Below, piece after piece: positions 37,430 through 48,959 of a stretch of 64,000 bases of DNA. Under the pieces are notes generated by a model. It was given only the letters and a program-made list of their open reading frames with translations, did no database searches and had not been told where the DNA came from. The DNA lies in assembly GCA_007258455.2 (NCBI GenBank), contig VDFB02321268.1:62001-126000 (forward strand). Reading direction: 5' to 3'. Made by a program: the position numbers and the translations under genes. Each line of letters starts with the position of its first letter. The stretch's first letter is position 1. The stretch is from Sequoia sempervirens. Lineage: Eukaryota > Streptophyta > Pinopsida > Cupressales > Cupressaceae.

Positions 37430-40400
37430 TGTTAGTGCCTATTTTGGTTTCCTCTCATTTTCCAGTTGTTTGCCTTTGATTTTCCTGACAAATCTTTAGC
37501 TTGGGAATTTTTTACCATTTTGGCATGTGGGGTAAATGGGCTCTCACCAGGGTTGAGCTCAACGTGCCAAGTCTTCATGTCTCAGGTGGCCAGATCTTTC
37601 TTTTCTTCCTTGCCTTGTGTTTTTCTTTGTCTGGAGGGGGCAGAAGCAAAATGAAATCAGAATCAGGATATTGCCTTTGGTTTCTCTTCTGGGTTCCATT
37701 CCAGTTCTGGCTCCGCGTCTTCGGTTGTCTTTATTTTTGGTTTCCTTTGGTGGGCACGGAATCGGAGTGGAAACTATTTTGGAACCTTTCTCATGCTTAT
37801 GGTTTCAGGTTTTTCTCTAACCCTGGATCCGCTTGCTTTGTTTTCCTTTTGCTTTTGGCGGGGGAGGAACCGGAATGGGAATCTTTTTTGGAACGTTGTT
37901 CAGGTTTCCTATTTCAGGTTTTGTCTCACTCCTGGCCCCGTGGTTTCTCTGTCTCGTGTCGGTTCCATCTCTACCTCCGTGGTCTTTTACGGAGATGCGA
38001 GCAGGATGGTTTTTGGTCCCAGTCTCTTTTGTTCCTTTTTGTCCCTCGCTCTGGCTCCGACTCCTCTTTTTTGGTTCCGGCTCCGCCTCAGTCTGGTTCC
38101 CTTTCCGCCTGTCTTTTGTTCTTTGACCTGCCTGGCCGGTGTGTTTTCCACTTAAGTGATTTTTATGCCCCATCTTCATTCGCCATCGGCCCCTTGTTAC
38201 TGCTTTCACCAGCCCTGCTTCTACTTCAGCATGACTTTTGGCTCTCGAGGTGAGGTCTTCCCGACTTTCCTTTGTCTCCCTGAGACCCTTCCTATCAGCC
38301 TATTTTCTTTGTGTCGGGGAGATGTCTTCCCGACTCCTGCTTGTCTTGCCGACTGTGGCAGCCCCCTTTGGTTCTCGGTGTGACTTTCCCTGACGTTGAG
38401 GTCCTCCCAGGTTAACGACTGAGCTACTAATATGACTTCCTTTGTGCACGTGTTGATAATCAACGACCACAATGAAAATGTTACCTAATGGTTACCGTGA
38501 AGTGCTCTCCTAGTTCGGTCTGCCGAATTGCTGACTAAGGTTTTCTGTCTGTGAAACATTTCTTTTTTTCGTGACATCTCACCGAGCACGGAGACCTCTG
38601 GGCGAGCGTTGGCTTCTCTTCGCTATGAAGTCTTGCAGTCTGGCCGACTTTTTTTTGTTACGTCGACCCTGCCATGCTCTCGGTGTGATCTTTTGGTTTC
38701 ACTGTGACCTCTAGGCGACTTTGGGATGTTTCCCCAAGAACCCCTCCTTGCGGCTTGTGTTCATTATGTTGGGGAGATGTCTCCCCAACTTCCTTTTGTC
38801 TGGCCGATGTGTTCAGTGACTTCGCTGGGATGTTTTGCCGACTTGGTGGCCTCTTGCTGACTATGATGAGCGCTTGATGTAACATATGATTCTCGGCCTA
38901 TGGTCTCCCCAACCTCTTTGTGTCTTGCTGATAGTGGAGCCCATGTTCCTCTGAACATAGATCAACGGTTTATGGGAAACCATCATTATGATCTGACGGC
39001 CAGCGCCTGAGCTCTCATGTGACTTTCCTAATCTTTATGCTTTGCGAGGAGAGCGTCCACCCACCACGTGTCACATGGACCCCACCTCCAAACTCACGCC
39101 ACAGTGTGTATATTTAAACGGAGATCGATGGTCCTCGGATGGCTGGCATCTAATCAACGGCTATCGCCAGCCTTGCCGATGCGAGCTGCAGGGACATTAA
39201 ATCCTATGAGGATTGCAATCTAGTGGAGGCCTGTTTCAATGGCCTAATGATATTTAAATGACAGTCGGTCGATCTTAGTTGATCGACGGTGGAAATTCAA
39301 AGTTGCGCGCGACTAGGGTTTCAGTTGTGTGTTGCGTGCGAGGACCAGGGAACTGAGACTTAATGGCAGTAGATGGAGGGTCGCTGGATCTGCCAAATTT
39401 GCATTCATGGTGACTCTGAGAACAGGATGGCGTGTTTAGAGGTATGGGTGCATGGATTCTTTGGCAGATTTAATGCTGACTGAGAGATTTGTTCTGGCTA
39501 CCATGGCCGCCCATCTCTGTACCTACTTCTTCTGACCTGATCGGATCTGCATTGAGATTTCCCTAGGATCGCCTAGCACAAATCATTTAATGATATCCGA
39601 TGGAGACGGTGATGTTGGTGACATGGCCTGCGAGCTGTGCTGACTGGTCATTTTTTCTACTAACATGTAATCTCATCTGGCTGGTTGCTTGTTGCTTCTC
39701 CTATTCCTATAAAGGAGAATTTCATGGCCAAATGTAGGGGTTCTGAACCTTGGTGTTGTGGTTCCACATCCTTCTGAGTTCTAGGATTGCTCTAAGATAG
39801 ATTAGGGTTTGGTCCTAGGTCACTTTTGAGTCTGTAAACTATAATGTTGAATTCCTCTATAAATGCAATCAGTTAAATAGGAATACATGAAGATGCTTAT
39901 CTTTCATGCATATCATCAGATTGTCTCCACATTTGTAGGATTTTAATCATTTGAATAAATGCATAAAGTGTTTTTGTTCATCTTCTCATACTTCATGGGA
40001 CTGTGTTATTTGTTGATAGGTCTGCTTCAAGGAAGCAGTTAAATCCTTTGAATAGATAGCAGTGATTACTTATTTGCAGGTTGGATATGGTAAGAAGAGT
40101 CTAGTTGATACAAGAGCCAGATTGTCAGTGTAAGGCACTGATAGCTGATGTAAGGCTCTAGCAAAATAAAATTCACTGATTGAGTCATGTTTGCAGATGA
40201 ATTCCATCTTTTGTGTGTGACTCTGTGACCTTGGATTAGGCACTGATCTGTCTTGCGGCCTGGTTCCTCTCAGAAACCTTTTAATCTACAAATCATTGAA
40301 TATCTTTTGTTTAGTTTGTCTTGTCCTACCTCCTTGTTGCTTCAAGTGTTTTGTAATCGAGAATCTAGCCCTATATGAGGTTCTCAATACTTGGCATTAG

Positions 40401-40613
40401 GAGTCATCTACTATAAAAAGTAATGTTATTTCTTTAAGGCATTGTGCGGGTATACCCACCCTGGTTCTGCAGAGCCTAAAGTGCAGAAGATCTCAATCTT
40501 TGACTGAATCTTGTCAGTTGTTCCAGGTCCTCCGAGCTGCTCTTGATTGGAGTTGGCTACTCCATAGGTAGAATAGGAGACCAACCTGGTTTACAAAAAA
40601 AAAATCACCAACA
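37430..40613 (+). repeat. 3' LTR of the LARD-like element
   Basis: It is 3184 bp and aligned end to end with 32804-35987. An incidental open frame of 250 codons (37501-38253) overlaps others on both strands and is treated as non-coding. The LTR ends CACCAACA directly before the TAATT duplication. Confidence 0.93.
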
Positions 40614-40618
40614 TAATT

Positions 40619-41246
40619 AATTAAATAAGAATATTTAATTAATATGCATGTACATGCAAATGAGTTAGCATTTAATGATTGAATGATTTGATGAAGAGAT
40701 TACTCGAGAACACCACTCAGACATTAAAGCAAGAGTTAACTGAGCAATTTGAAATAGATCTTGAGTCGAGTCAAAGTGAATACTTAGATAACTCACACAA
40801 TTATCTAAATATAGGGGAATGGGTTAAAATAGAATTCATGAATTAAATAATTCATTTAATTCAAGATTTGATATTTGAAGAATAATTAAATAAATAAGAT
40901 TTATTTAATGAAGTGATGAATGGATTTAAATGAATAATTAAATAAATAAATAATTTATTCAATTATAGTTGAAGTATGATAAAGAGTAAATTAAATAAGA
41001 ATTTATTTAATTTGATAAGAAGAATAAGGTTAATTAGTAACATAATTAAATAAAAAACATTTATTTAATTAATCAGATAGAATAAAGAAAAGTGTGAATT
41101 AATTAAATAATTAAGATTATTTAATTAATAGAAGAAATGAAGACTATAGAGAATAACTAAATAATTGACATTATTTAATCAATAGAAGAATATGAATTAT
41201 GAAAAATATTGAAGTCGCAGGCTTAAACCAATTTTTGGTGTCTACA
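40619..41246 (-). repeat. 3' LTR of element 2, proximal part (U3 side) with palindrome array
   Basis: In element sense it begins TGTAGACACC, as does the LTR of the 9.2-kb element. It contains about eight imperfect palindromes of the form ATTAAATAA-loop-TTATTTAAT at 40614-41190, each about 30 bp. Confidence 0.85.
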
Positions 41247-41259
41247 TTTGCCCCTCTTT
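41247..41259 (-). promoter_or_regulatory. Polypurine tract of element 2
   Basis: In element sense AAAGAGGGGCAAA immediately precedes the LTR start TGTAGACACC. The same tract lies before the 3' LTR of the 9.2-kb element (56968-56981). Confidence 0.9.
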
Positions 41260-41536
41260 GATACAATGTCATTTCGGTGTTGTGTCAAAGAAAATTGATA
41301 ATAAATATGCCCCAGTAATGCCCCAGTGTAAAACAGGTGAAGGTATGCCCCCTAGGGAAAATTGACAAATTGTCAAAAAGTTCAGAAAAATTTGGAAATG
41401 CTCCCGATTAGTCCATTGGATAGCCAGAAATGCAGTGGAGTTGACAGAATAGAGTTTGAAAATGTTAGGGACGGGTACGGGTTGATTGAAATTGGAAGCT
41501 AACGCAGCCAGTAGGAAAGAAATTCCACCTAAGCCC

Positions 41537-41548
41537 TAGATATATATA
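41537..41548 (+). promoter_or_regulatory. TATA-like box upstream of the antisense PMD gene
   Basis: AGATATATATAGG lies about 80 bp upstream of the ATG at 41627 and on the opposite strand to gag-pol. The spacing allows a start site near 41570 and a leader of roughly 55 nt. Inference from position only. Confidence 0.5.
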
Positions 41549-41704
41549 GGAATATGGGGTAAAAACCAAGTCATTTTCACCCTCCTAACTTTAGAATTGA
41601 GAATTTGCTCTGCACCCACAGCGAGGATGTCGCCCGTTCTAACCACTCACCATCGCGCATATAGGATTCAGACCTTCTAGAGACCAGCCGATGCGGACCC
41701 CCCA

Positions 41705-42231
41705 GTATGTACCTCAAACTTGGCTTTTGAAAATTTTTATTTGCGCGTGTTTTATGCATTTAATTCACTTTTTAGTTATGCATCACTTTAATAAATCACC
41801 GCATTTGCGTGCGCAAACGATGCATCTGTTTGCAGAAAGCCGCAATTGTAATTTCACGTTAGCCATTTTGCATAGGTAGTCTGTGGTTCAACGCATTTGT
41901 ATGTTTTTGAAATGCATGTGACATTGTGCATCGCATTTGCATTTAGAATAGCCGCATGTGTTTATTTTGAAATGCATTTGAATAATTTGCAACACAACAT
42001 TTATTTTTCAATGCATATGAATTTAGTGTAACGCATGTGATGTAATTAGTTGCATTTGTTTAATAACGACGCATTTGAATGTTATGCACCACATATGTTA
42101 CAAAGTGACACATGTGAAAAAAAATGACGCATGTGCAAAATAACGACGCATATGAATTTTATTTAGTATAGTTAGTTTTCACTAGAATAGATGATTGAGG
42201 CTGACATGAGGCATGTATAATGCCATTGCAG
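41705..42231 (+). other. Predicted phase-0 intron of the antisense PMD gene
   Basis: GTATGT at 41705 and TTGCAG ending at 42231 are good donor and acceptor matches. Removing 527 bp joins exon 1 to exon 2 exactly in the frame that encodes the PMD. A CTGAC branch-like word lies near 42200. Upstream codons after the junction (about 42232-42366) resemble the PMD N-terminal region ending in GLLTTLCERW. Confidence 0.65.
41803..42155 (+). repeat. Array of degenerate GCATNTG motifs inside the predicted intron
   Basis: At least a dozen copies of ACGCATTTG, ACGCATGTG, ATGCATTTG, ATGCATATG and similar words occur at about 15-40 bp spacing, with AT-rich spacers. They lie only within the predicted intron and are absent from the flanking exons. 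Confidence 0.7.
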
Positions 42232-44463
42232 GTTGTGCTAGACACGATATATACATGGGAATCGAGACTGATGACGTTTTGATTCAGAGATCGCTTGCAG
42301 CTGACAGAGCGATGGATTCTATGGAACCTAGGTTTACTGCACGTGATAGACATGCCCTAGATTCGGGTGAATCAGGGATTATTGACAACTTTGTGTGAGC
42401 GGTGGCACTCGAAGACACCGTCCTTCCACCTACCGACTGGAGAGGCCACGGTTACCTTTGAGGATGTCTATAGGATCCTCAAACTTCCCATTAGAGGCAC
42501 ACAGGTGACATATGATACCCAAAGGGGTGCAGCTGAGATGTGTAGATACTACCCACATGTTGACATTAGGCAGTTAGGATTTGACGATTATGAGATTAGG
42601 TGGCATGTGTTGGCCCAGAGGTATAGATAGCTAGACTGTCTATTGTGTACATTGATAGGCGGGATAGTACTTCCTGACCGCCAAGGTCATGGTTTTCTCA
42701 TGGGGTGGGGGGAGATGCTAGTAGGCATGCTCAAGCATCGAGTTGTATATGCTTGGGGTTCATGTGTGCTCGAGATGTTATATTTTCACTTGCACGACAT
42801 TGCCTACCGAGAGGCACAGTCCATGAGTTGTGGTACCACACTCCTGATGGTATGGGTGTGGGAGCACATTGCCATTTTTTGGCCACCTGCGACAGTTGAT
42901 CTTCCACATGGAGCTCTTTATGCCATCCATTATGCGGGGGAAAATACTCAGCATCACATAGGAGATACTGGTTATTTCAGACATGCCATAGACACTATGG
43001 AGCAGTTTACCTTGAGACCATACTTGGGCTATGACGAGTGGTCAGATGAGGATGAGCATTTTCCATTTTGCAGACAAGCACAGTTCTTGGTTGGGCGGAT
43101 AGTGTCACATGTCCACATCATAGAGCGTTAGTTGTTAGATCATGTCCTGCGGCAATTTGGAGAGGTGCAGGATGTGCCTGGAGGATGGGCAGAGTTTGCG
43201 AGATCCTCGTGAGAGGTCCCGCTATGGGGTCCAGAGATTCCAGTGGCCACAATAGAGGCAGACATTGATGCATTACAGGCAGTTCCATGGGGATGGAGGG
43301 ATGGTCCAACAGACCTAGGGATGACAGGGGAGTATGATCAGTGGTGGGCAGTTCACAAGCCGATCCCCTTGACAGATTGAGAGCAGCCAGTGCTTGTAGA
43401 GCGGCGAGGGACAGGTCCACAAGACAGGTGCAAAAGAGGTAGGGGTTGGGGAAGCAGAGGAGGCCATAGTGATGGAGGAGATGATGGCCAAGAGGGATGG
43501 TGTGGAGGCAGGAAAGGGAGACATGGTTGGAGGGGATGAGAGCCACCATTGTCACCAATCTATGAGGAGGGACAAGGAGAGGAGGATGTGGCCATGCCAG
43601 ACATTGGGAGAGGAGGAGAGGAGGTGGATATTGCAATAGGGGGATAGGAGGTGCAGCCTACAGAGATGGCTATTCCAGACATCCCAGCAAAGGAGGAGGT
43701 GGGTACCGAGGAGGCAGGCAGAGAGGAGGCAAAGATTGATGCCTTGGGTTTATTGGGTGCCTACCAGGAGGATGAAGAGGATGATGATGATCATGAGAGA
43801 GAGGTTCATGATCAGATCCTAGAGGAGATAGATGAGGAGGATGGGAGAGTGAGGGGTAGACAGGATGAGACAGGGACAGAGGATCCAAACACAAACGCAT
43901 TATGTGCTCAGGTTGCATCCTTGGAGGAGCAGATGAGAGTTTTGATGTCAGAGAGGGATGCATATCAGATAGAGAGGGAAAAAGCCATCATGGACTGAGA
44001 TCAGGCTATAGCTCAAAGATAGGAGACAGAGCAGAGGTTCACAGAGCTTCAGGCCTTATGTACTGGGCCATCAGTTGCTTTTGCCAGAGAGCTAGTCAGA
44101 GCCGGGGAGAGAGAGAGATATTACCGTGATCTTTATGAGGCAGAGATTCCGCCAGAGAGATGGGCTCCTAGTTTTTCACAGGCACATAGTAGTAGGTCAC
44201 AGACCAGGACCCACACCAGGATAGTCAACACAGAGGGGGTGGAGTAGCCACTCAGAGCAGGTTCGTATGACAGACCTCCCTCAACTCATAGGTCATCAGG
44301 TTCCCATCATCATTCCTCCACACACTCCAGGCATGATAGCAGTGGTAGTTTAGGATAGGGGCACCTCTTGATATGTATCGTGACATTGTATTATGATTAT
44401 ATAGCCTACGGGCTTCCATGTATTATTAATACATTATGACATTGTGATGTGACATGTTTGAGC

Positions 44464-44591
<128 letters not shown>

Positions 44592-45794
44592 ATTTTGGCA
44601 GTGATTCTCATGATATGCATTTCTATGTATTGATTATGCAGTCTTTATTTGTACATGTGATGTTTATATGATATGCCTATGTGATGGATGATGATATCTA
44701 TTTTATGATGTTTATGTAGCTAATGATATAATGTTGATTCTATTTGATGTTGATTCTATATGATGTGATATGTACAATGCTCCCTACATGTAATGCTTAT
44801 ACAAATGTAATATGATGCATATATTTACCTTCATTTTGTACATGGAATGTGTATGATATGTATTGTGGGATGATGAATGTCAATTATGCCATGATGATCT
44901 AGATATGAAATATGCCTATATGTATATATTTTTCTAACATGTATGTGTATGCGAGATGATGTATAATGTTTTGTGTCACAGGACTCTGTCATAATGCAAG
45001 AAAGAAGAACTGTTAGTGCGGAAAGAAAGATCTAGAAAGAACGAAAGACAGGAGATAGATTTTAGTATTAGAAATCTTCGATGTTTCACTGTATCACAAA
45101 AGGTATTGCACTTTATCATCATTGAGCATGACTAATACAAATGGAGAAAAACACCATGATATGGCATAAATCAAAGTGTACAAGGTCATCCACTTGCTAA
45201 TAACAGATAGTCGCAGACAAGGATTGTCGTTAACTCATACTAAGGGCACAAGTTGCCCCAGTATTTTTGTCAGGACAAACCACAGACAACAAACAAAAGA
45301 AAAGAAAGGTCATGAGACGTCATCGCTCCTCTAAATCCTTCATGGGACATCCTTGAGGAAACTAGTAACATGACTCAAAATCAAAGTTAAAAGACAATCG
45401 CCAGACATCAGCCAAAGAAAATAGAATTCTGATACATCGTTGCTTCTCTAAATCCTTCATGGGACATCCTTGAGAAAGCTAGTAACATAATTCACAGTCA
45501 TCAATTCAAGATAAATGATAAGATAAATAAACTACAAAGTCAAAAAGCCAGTAAAATATTTTCCAAAATGGGATCTTGTTTCTTTGATTTGTGTTGATTG
45601 ATAGAGCCTAATGTCAGGAAATACACATATCGGATAAGACTGTGAGTCTGGTTTCGATGTTATGACTATCTATATAAGGCATGACAAATTCTAGTTTTAG
45701 AAAGACATGTATTGTATAATATGTTGAGTCATATGCCGTTGATGTGATAACCCGTGTAAGGCTATGTTTGATTGTTTGACCTTGTCGATTATGC

Positions 45795-45923
45795 AGGAAG
45801 GACTCATCCTGTATAAGACATAGATTGTTTTGCTGATATCAATATTCAGGAAGGACTCATCCTAAACAAGATACAGGTTGATTTCCATGATGATGATGTC
45901 TGTTTCCAGGAAGGACACATCCT
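45795..45923 (-). repeat. Three AGGATGNGTCCTTCCT motifs in element 2
   Basis: Plus-strand AGGAAGGACTCATCCT (45795-45810 and 45848-45863) and AGGAAGGACACATCCT (45908-45923) are reverse complements of the motif in the other Tat elements, so they lie in the same sense relative to gag-pol. Confidence 0.65.
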
Positions 45924-46052
45924 GTAGCAGACATTTGTTGATCTATTTTGATTGTTTTGTCTGGCAAGTTGTTTGATTTGACTTAGAGACAGTGCTGACT
46001 TGTTCACCAGATTGATGCATGACTTGATATGACGTGTGGAAAATTGACTGTG

Positions 46053-46445
46053 TGTGATGACAAACCCTAAAGGACCGACCTAGTGCGGCCTCGGGGGCTC
46101 ATCAATTGATGGCCTTGCCTACGTTATACATGCAGAGACCTCGTAGTTTGACTTGACTTTAATTGACAAGACTGACTACAAATAGAAGACGTGTGTGAAA
46201 GTGAATGTGACGAACCCTGATGGACTGACCTAGTGCGGCCTTGGGGGGTCATCGATTGATGGCCTTGCCTATGTTATACACGCAGAGACCTCATAGTTCG
46301 ACACGACCAATGACCTTGTCATATAGACATATGGATTGACACATTATTTTATATAGAAAAACCTAAATGGACTGACCTAATGCCTTGGGGGCACATCGAC
46401 ATATGACCTTGCCTATGTCTAGTCACAGAGGCAACGTAGTTCGAC
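46053..46445 (-). ncRNA. 3' hairpin module, three tandem copies in element 2
   Basis: On the minus strand each copy reads GAACTAYG-loop-AYRTAGGCAAGG. Arms on the plus strand are 46119-46124 with 46141-46146, 46269-46274 with 46291-46296, and 46413-46418 with 46434-46439. The first two form five of six pairs with either C-G or U-A at the variable position, and the third has one internal mismatch. A shared tail includes GATGAGCCCCCGAGGCC-like sequence. Confidence 0.5.
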
Positions 46446-47303
46446 AAACGATAAGGACTGACAAGTGCGACTAACTCTGACTCTATTTTTGAATTTTCAA
46501 AATGTTTTGATTTTTTTGTCTTTTTGAAGTTTTATGATGTTTTTCTGTTTTCTTAGGTCATTTTGTGATGTTTGTGGATTTTCATATGGTTTTATGTCTC
46601 CAACATAACCAATGTAAGAAGCAATATGACACATGTGAAGTGTTTTCCCCCAGTCGAGTATAAGACCAATTGCTTATGAATAGGGTAAAATGAGGGGTAT
46701 GAAATGCGCTCGATGTCAATCGTTCCAAGTTATGGGAAATACTACCACTTATTATGAATGGTATATACAATCAATGGATACGAAAGATAAGGGATATGTA
46801 CAGGGATAGGTAGTATGTACAAGGATAAGAGCTATGTACAGGGAAGTGGACTATGTATAGGTCCGTGGACTATATACAATGATAAGGACTATGTACAAGG
46901 ATAAGGATTAGATTAGAATAATAGTAGACAAAGGAGCAGAGTTAACTACACATGGCACCTGTTTGCCAGGTTTTCACATTGGTACCTATCCAAAGTGCCA
47001 CCGAAGTGGTTTTCACTATTGGATGAAAATGATTTGTCTTTACTATTTTCTAGATTATCTAATTTTTTTGGTGTTACCAAGATGCCTATTTACCAGGTTT
47101 TCACCTTGCTAACGATTTTTGTGATTTTTTGATTTTTTTGTATTTTTGCTAATTAAGACAAAGGCTCCCAGAAGCTATGCGTAGAACTTCTTCAGATGTA
47201 GACTATTGATTGGTGAGGACAATGGTTCCCCTTCACGAGTAGAGAGTTGGTACGCTTCTGATCCAAAGCTTCCATAAAGACATAAGGTCCTAACCAATTT
47301 GGT

Positions 47304-48400
47304 TCAAACTTTCCTATTTTTTCTCTTTCTGCTTGATTTTTTTGGGTTCTCCATTAAAACCAGGTCACCAATGTCAAATTTTCTATTCAATACCTTCCTA
47401 TTATAGCTACGATGAAGGCGATTTTGATATGCTTGAAGATGGTCTAGTGCCTTCTGTCTTCGCTCATCTAGGAATTCTAGCTCATGGAGTCTCGATACTC
47501 GGTACTCTTCATCATCAATGTGGCCTTTCAGGGATACCCTTAGGGAAGGAATCTCGACCTCAATAGGCAGAATAGCTTCAGAACCAAATACAAGTGAATA
47601 TGGAGTAGCACCAATAGGAGTACGAATACTTGTGCGATAAGCCCATAAGGCAGGGTCAAGCTGTAAATGCCTGTAATGACCAGCATCATTGACAGTCTTC
47701 TTGAGGATTCTAATGATGGTCTTGTTAGATGCCTCTACTTGGCCATTACCTTGTGGGTAGTATGGAGTGGAAAAGTGATGTTGGATATGAAATTCATCAC
47801 ACAAGTGGCAGACTTCTTGGTTCTTAAATGGGTGGCCATTATCAGTGATTATGGACTGAGGGACACCATACCGATAGATGATATAGTTTAGGATAAATTT
47901 AGAAATCTGTGTGCTGGTAATGTATGTCATAGGAATGGCTTTAATCCACTTCGTAAAATACTCAGTGGCAGTGATAATGAATTTGTGTCCATTAGATGAT
48001 GTGGGCTGGATCTAACCTATGAGGTCGAGTCCCCATTGGGAAAAGGGCCATGGTGACGTTATAGGATGGAGCTCCTGTGCTAGTGCATGTATCAAGTCTC
48101 CATGAACTTGGCATTGGTGGCATTTCGTTACAAAGACATATGAGTCTTTTTCCATAGTAGGCTAGTACTAACCCAGTCTCATAATCTTTTTGGCTAAGGT
48201 AGGACCACTAGAATGGGAACCACATATACCCTCATGCACCCCATGCAAGGTTGTTTGTGCTTCAGTAGAATCAAGACATCTCAGTAGGGTATTATCTAAG
48301 GTGCATCTATATAGGGTGTCTCCAATGATGGTGTAATTGGCTGACTTGCAGAGGAATGTCCTACATTGGTTATTTGATAGGCCAGTGGGTATGACTTTGG
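47304..48400 (-). pseudogene. Integrase of element 2
   Basis: Read on the minus strand, an H2C2-type region (GVHEGICGSHSSG...KKIMRLG) leads into WGLDLIG, IITDNGHPF and GQVEASNKT, so all three DDE residues are present, unlike element 1. The C-terminal part ends near 47304 with DIGDLVLMENPKKS. Stops separate an upstream piece (to 48168) from a long open piece (47930-47304). The last part of the family C-terminus (GPFVI region) is not open beyond 47304. Confidence 0.9.
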
Positions 48401-48569
48401 CATGAAGGTAATCATAGATTTCTTTGTACCATGGGGAATCAGGACCAACAATGTCACACACCATTTCAGAATCTGGGATATCGTAGGCTGGGACCAAAAG
48501 TTGTTCTACCAAGAACTCAAACTTAGGCACGTTGTTAGGAATGTCAAGAAGTGATGCAATTGTACCCAT

Positions 48570-48954
48570 AGCGTCTGCTACCTTGTTTAAAACATGAGGT
48601 ATTTGATGAAATTCGACTTTGCCAAAGTACTCTTTAAAGCTATCAGCCATGCGCTTGTATGGAGAAAGCTTCTCATCCTTAGTCTCATAATCATCATTTA
48701 CCTATCTGATTACTAGTTGAGAATCCCCATATACCTATAAAATTTTAATTTTCCACTTGACTGCCATGTGTAACCCTGTCACTAGAGCTTCATACTGTGC
48801 TATGTTGTTAGTGCATGGAAATGCAATCCTGAATGACTTAGGGATGGAATAACCTTGTGGTGTAATAAATAGTATACTAGCCCCTAAACCATGATTTGTA
48901 TGTGAACCATCAAAGTACAGTTTCCATGTTATGTTTGTGTCAATTGTGAATATG
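48570..48954 (-). pseudogene. Archaeal-type RNase H (aRH) of element 2, cut by insertion
   Basis: The minus strand carries KLYFDGSHTNHGLGAS (first Asp), NNIAQYEALVTGL and VLNKVADAM (final Asp). The catalytic Glu of A-E-Y-E-A-L is Gln (codon at plus 48795-48797). The 9.2-kb element inserted immediately N-terminal to this domain, at 48955-48959. The frame resumes without loss at 58182 once the insert and one AACTC are removed. Confidence 0.9.
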
Positions 48955-48959
48955 AACTC

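Larger units (their letters stand above)
32804..40613 (+). mobile_element. LARD-like non-autonomous LTR element, 3184-bp LTRs
   Basis: Two LTRs of 3184 bp each (TGTTAGTGCC...CACCAACA) enclose an interior of only 1442 bp. The 5-bp duplication TAATT flanks the whole (32799-32803 and 40614-40618). A primer-binding site matching tRNA-Arg(ACG) lies three bases inside the left LTR. No gag or pol domain exists, so it fits the large retrotransposon derivative (LARD) class, mobilised in trans. The tRNA-Arg PBS is shared with known Ogre/Tat elements. Its insertion splits the element 2 LTR. Confidence 0.93.
41627..44358 (+). pseudogene. Plant mobile domain (PMD, MAIN/MAIL-like) gene carried antisense inside element 2
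   Basis: Exon 1 (41627-41704, 26 codons) and exon 2 (42232-44358) share one frame of about 735 codons. PMD hallmarks appear in order: LTTLCERWH then SFHLPTGEATVTFEDV (about 42385-42470), LIGGIVLPDRQGHGF (about 42655), YAWGSCVLEMLYFHLHDI (about 42750), GTTLLMVWVWEHI (about 42835), LRQFGEVQDVP (about 43150) and EYDQWWAVH. The C-terminus is acidic and then helix-rich (LCAQVASLEEQMRVLMSERDA), probably coiled coil. Premature stops occur at 41678, 42280, 42358, 42628, 43129, 43210, 43378, 43537, 43645, 43996, 44020 and 44245, but no frameshift was needed. Host PMD proteins act in transcriptional silencing and genome maintenance. A role here is unknown. Extra ORFs downstream of pol, including antisense ones, are known in Tat-lineage elements. 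Confidence 0.85.
44592..47303 (-). other. 3' untranslated region of element 2
   Basis: Non-coding sequence lies between integrase and the PMD gene. It contains repeated CTCTAAATCCTTCATGGGACATCC blocks (shared inverted with 56385-56430), three AGGATG hairpins (45795-45923), three 3' hairpin modules (46053-46445), and a run of short GTACANGGATA-type repeats at 46795-46915. It matches the 3' regions of element 1 and the 9.2-kb element. Confidence 0.7.
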
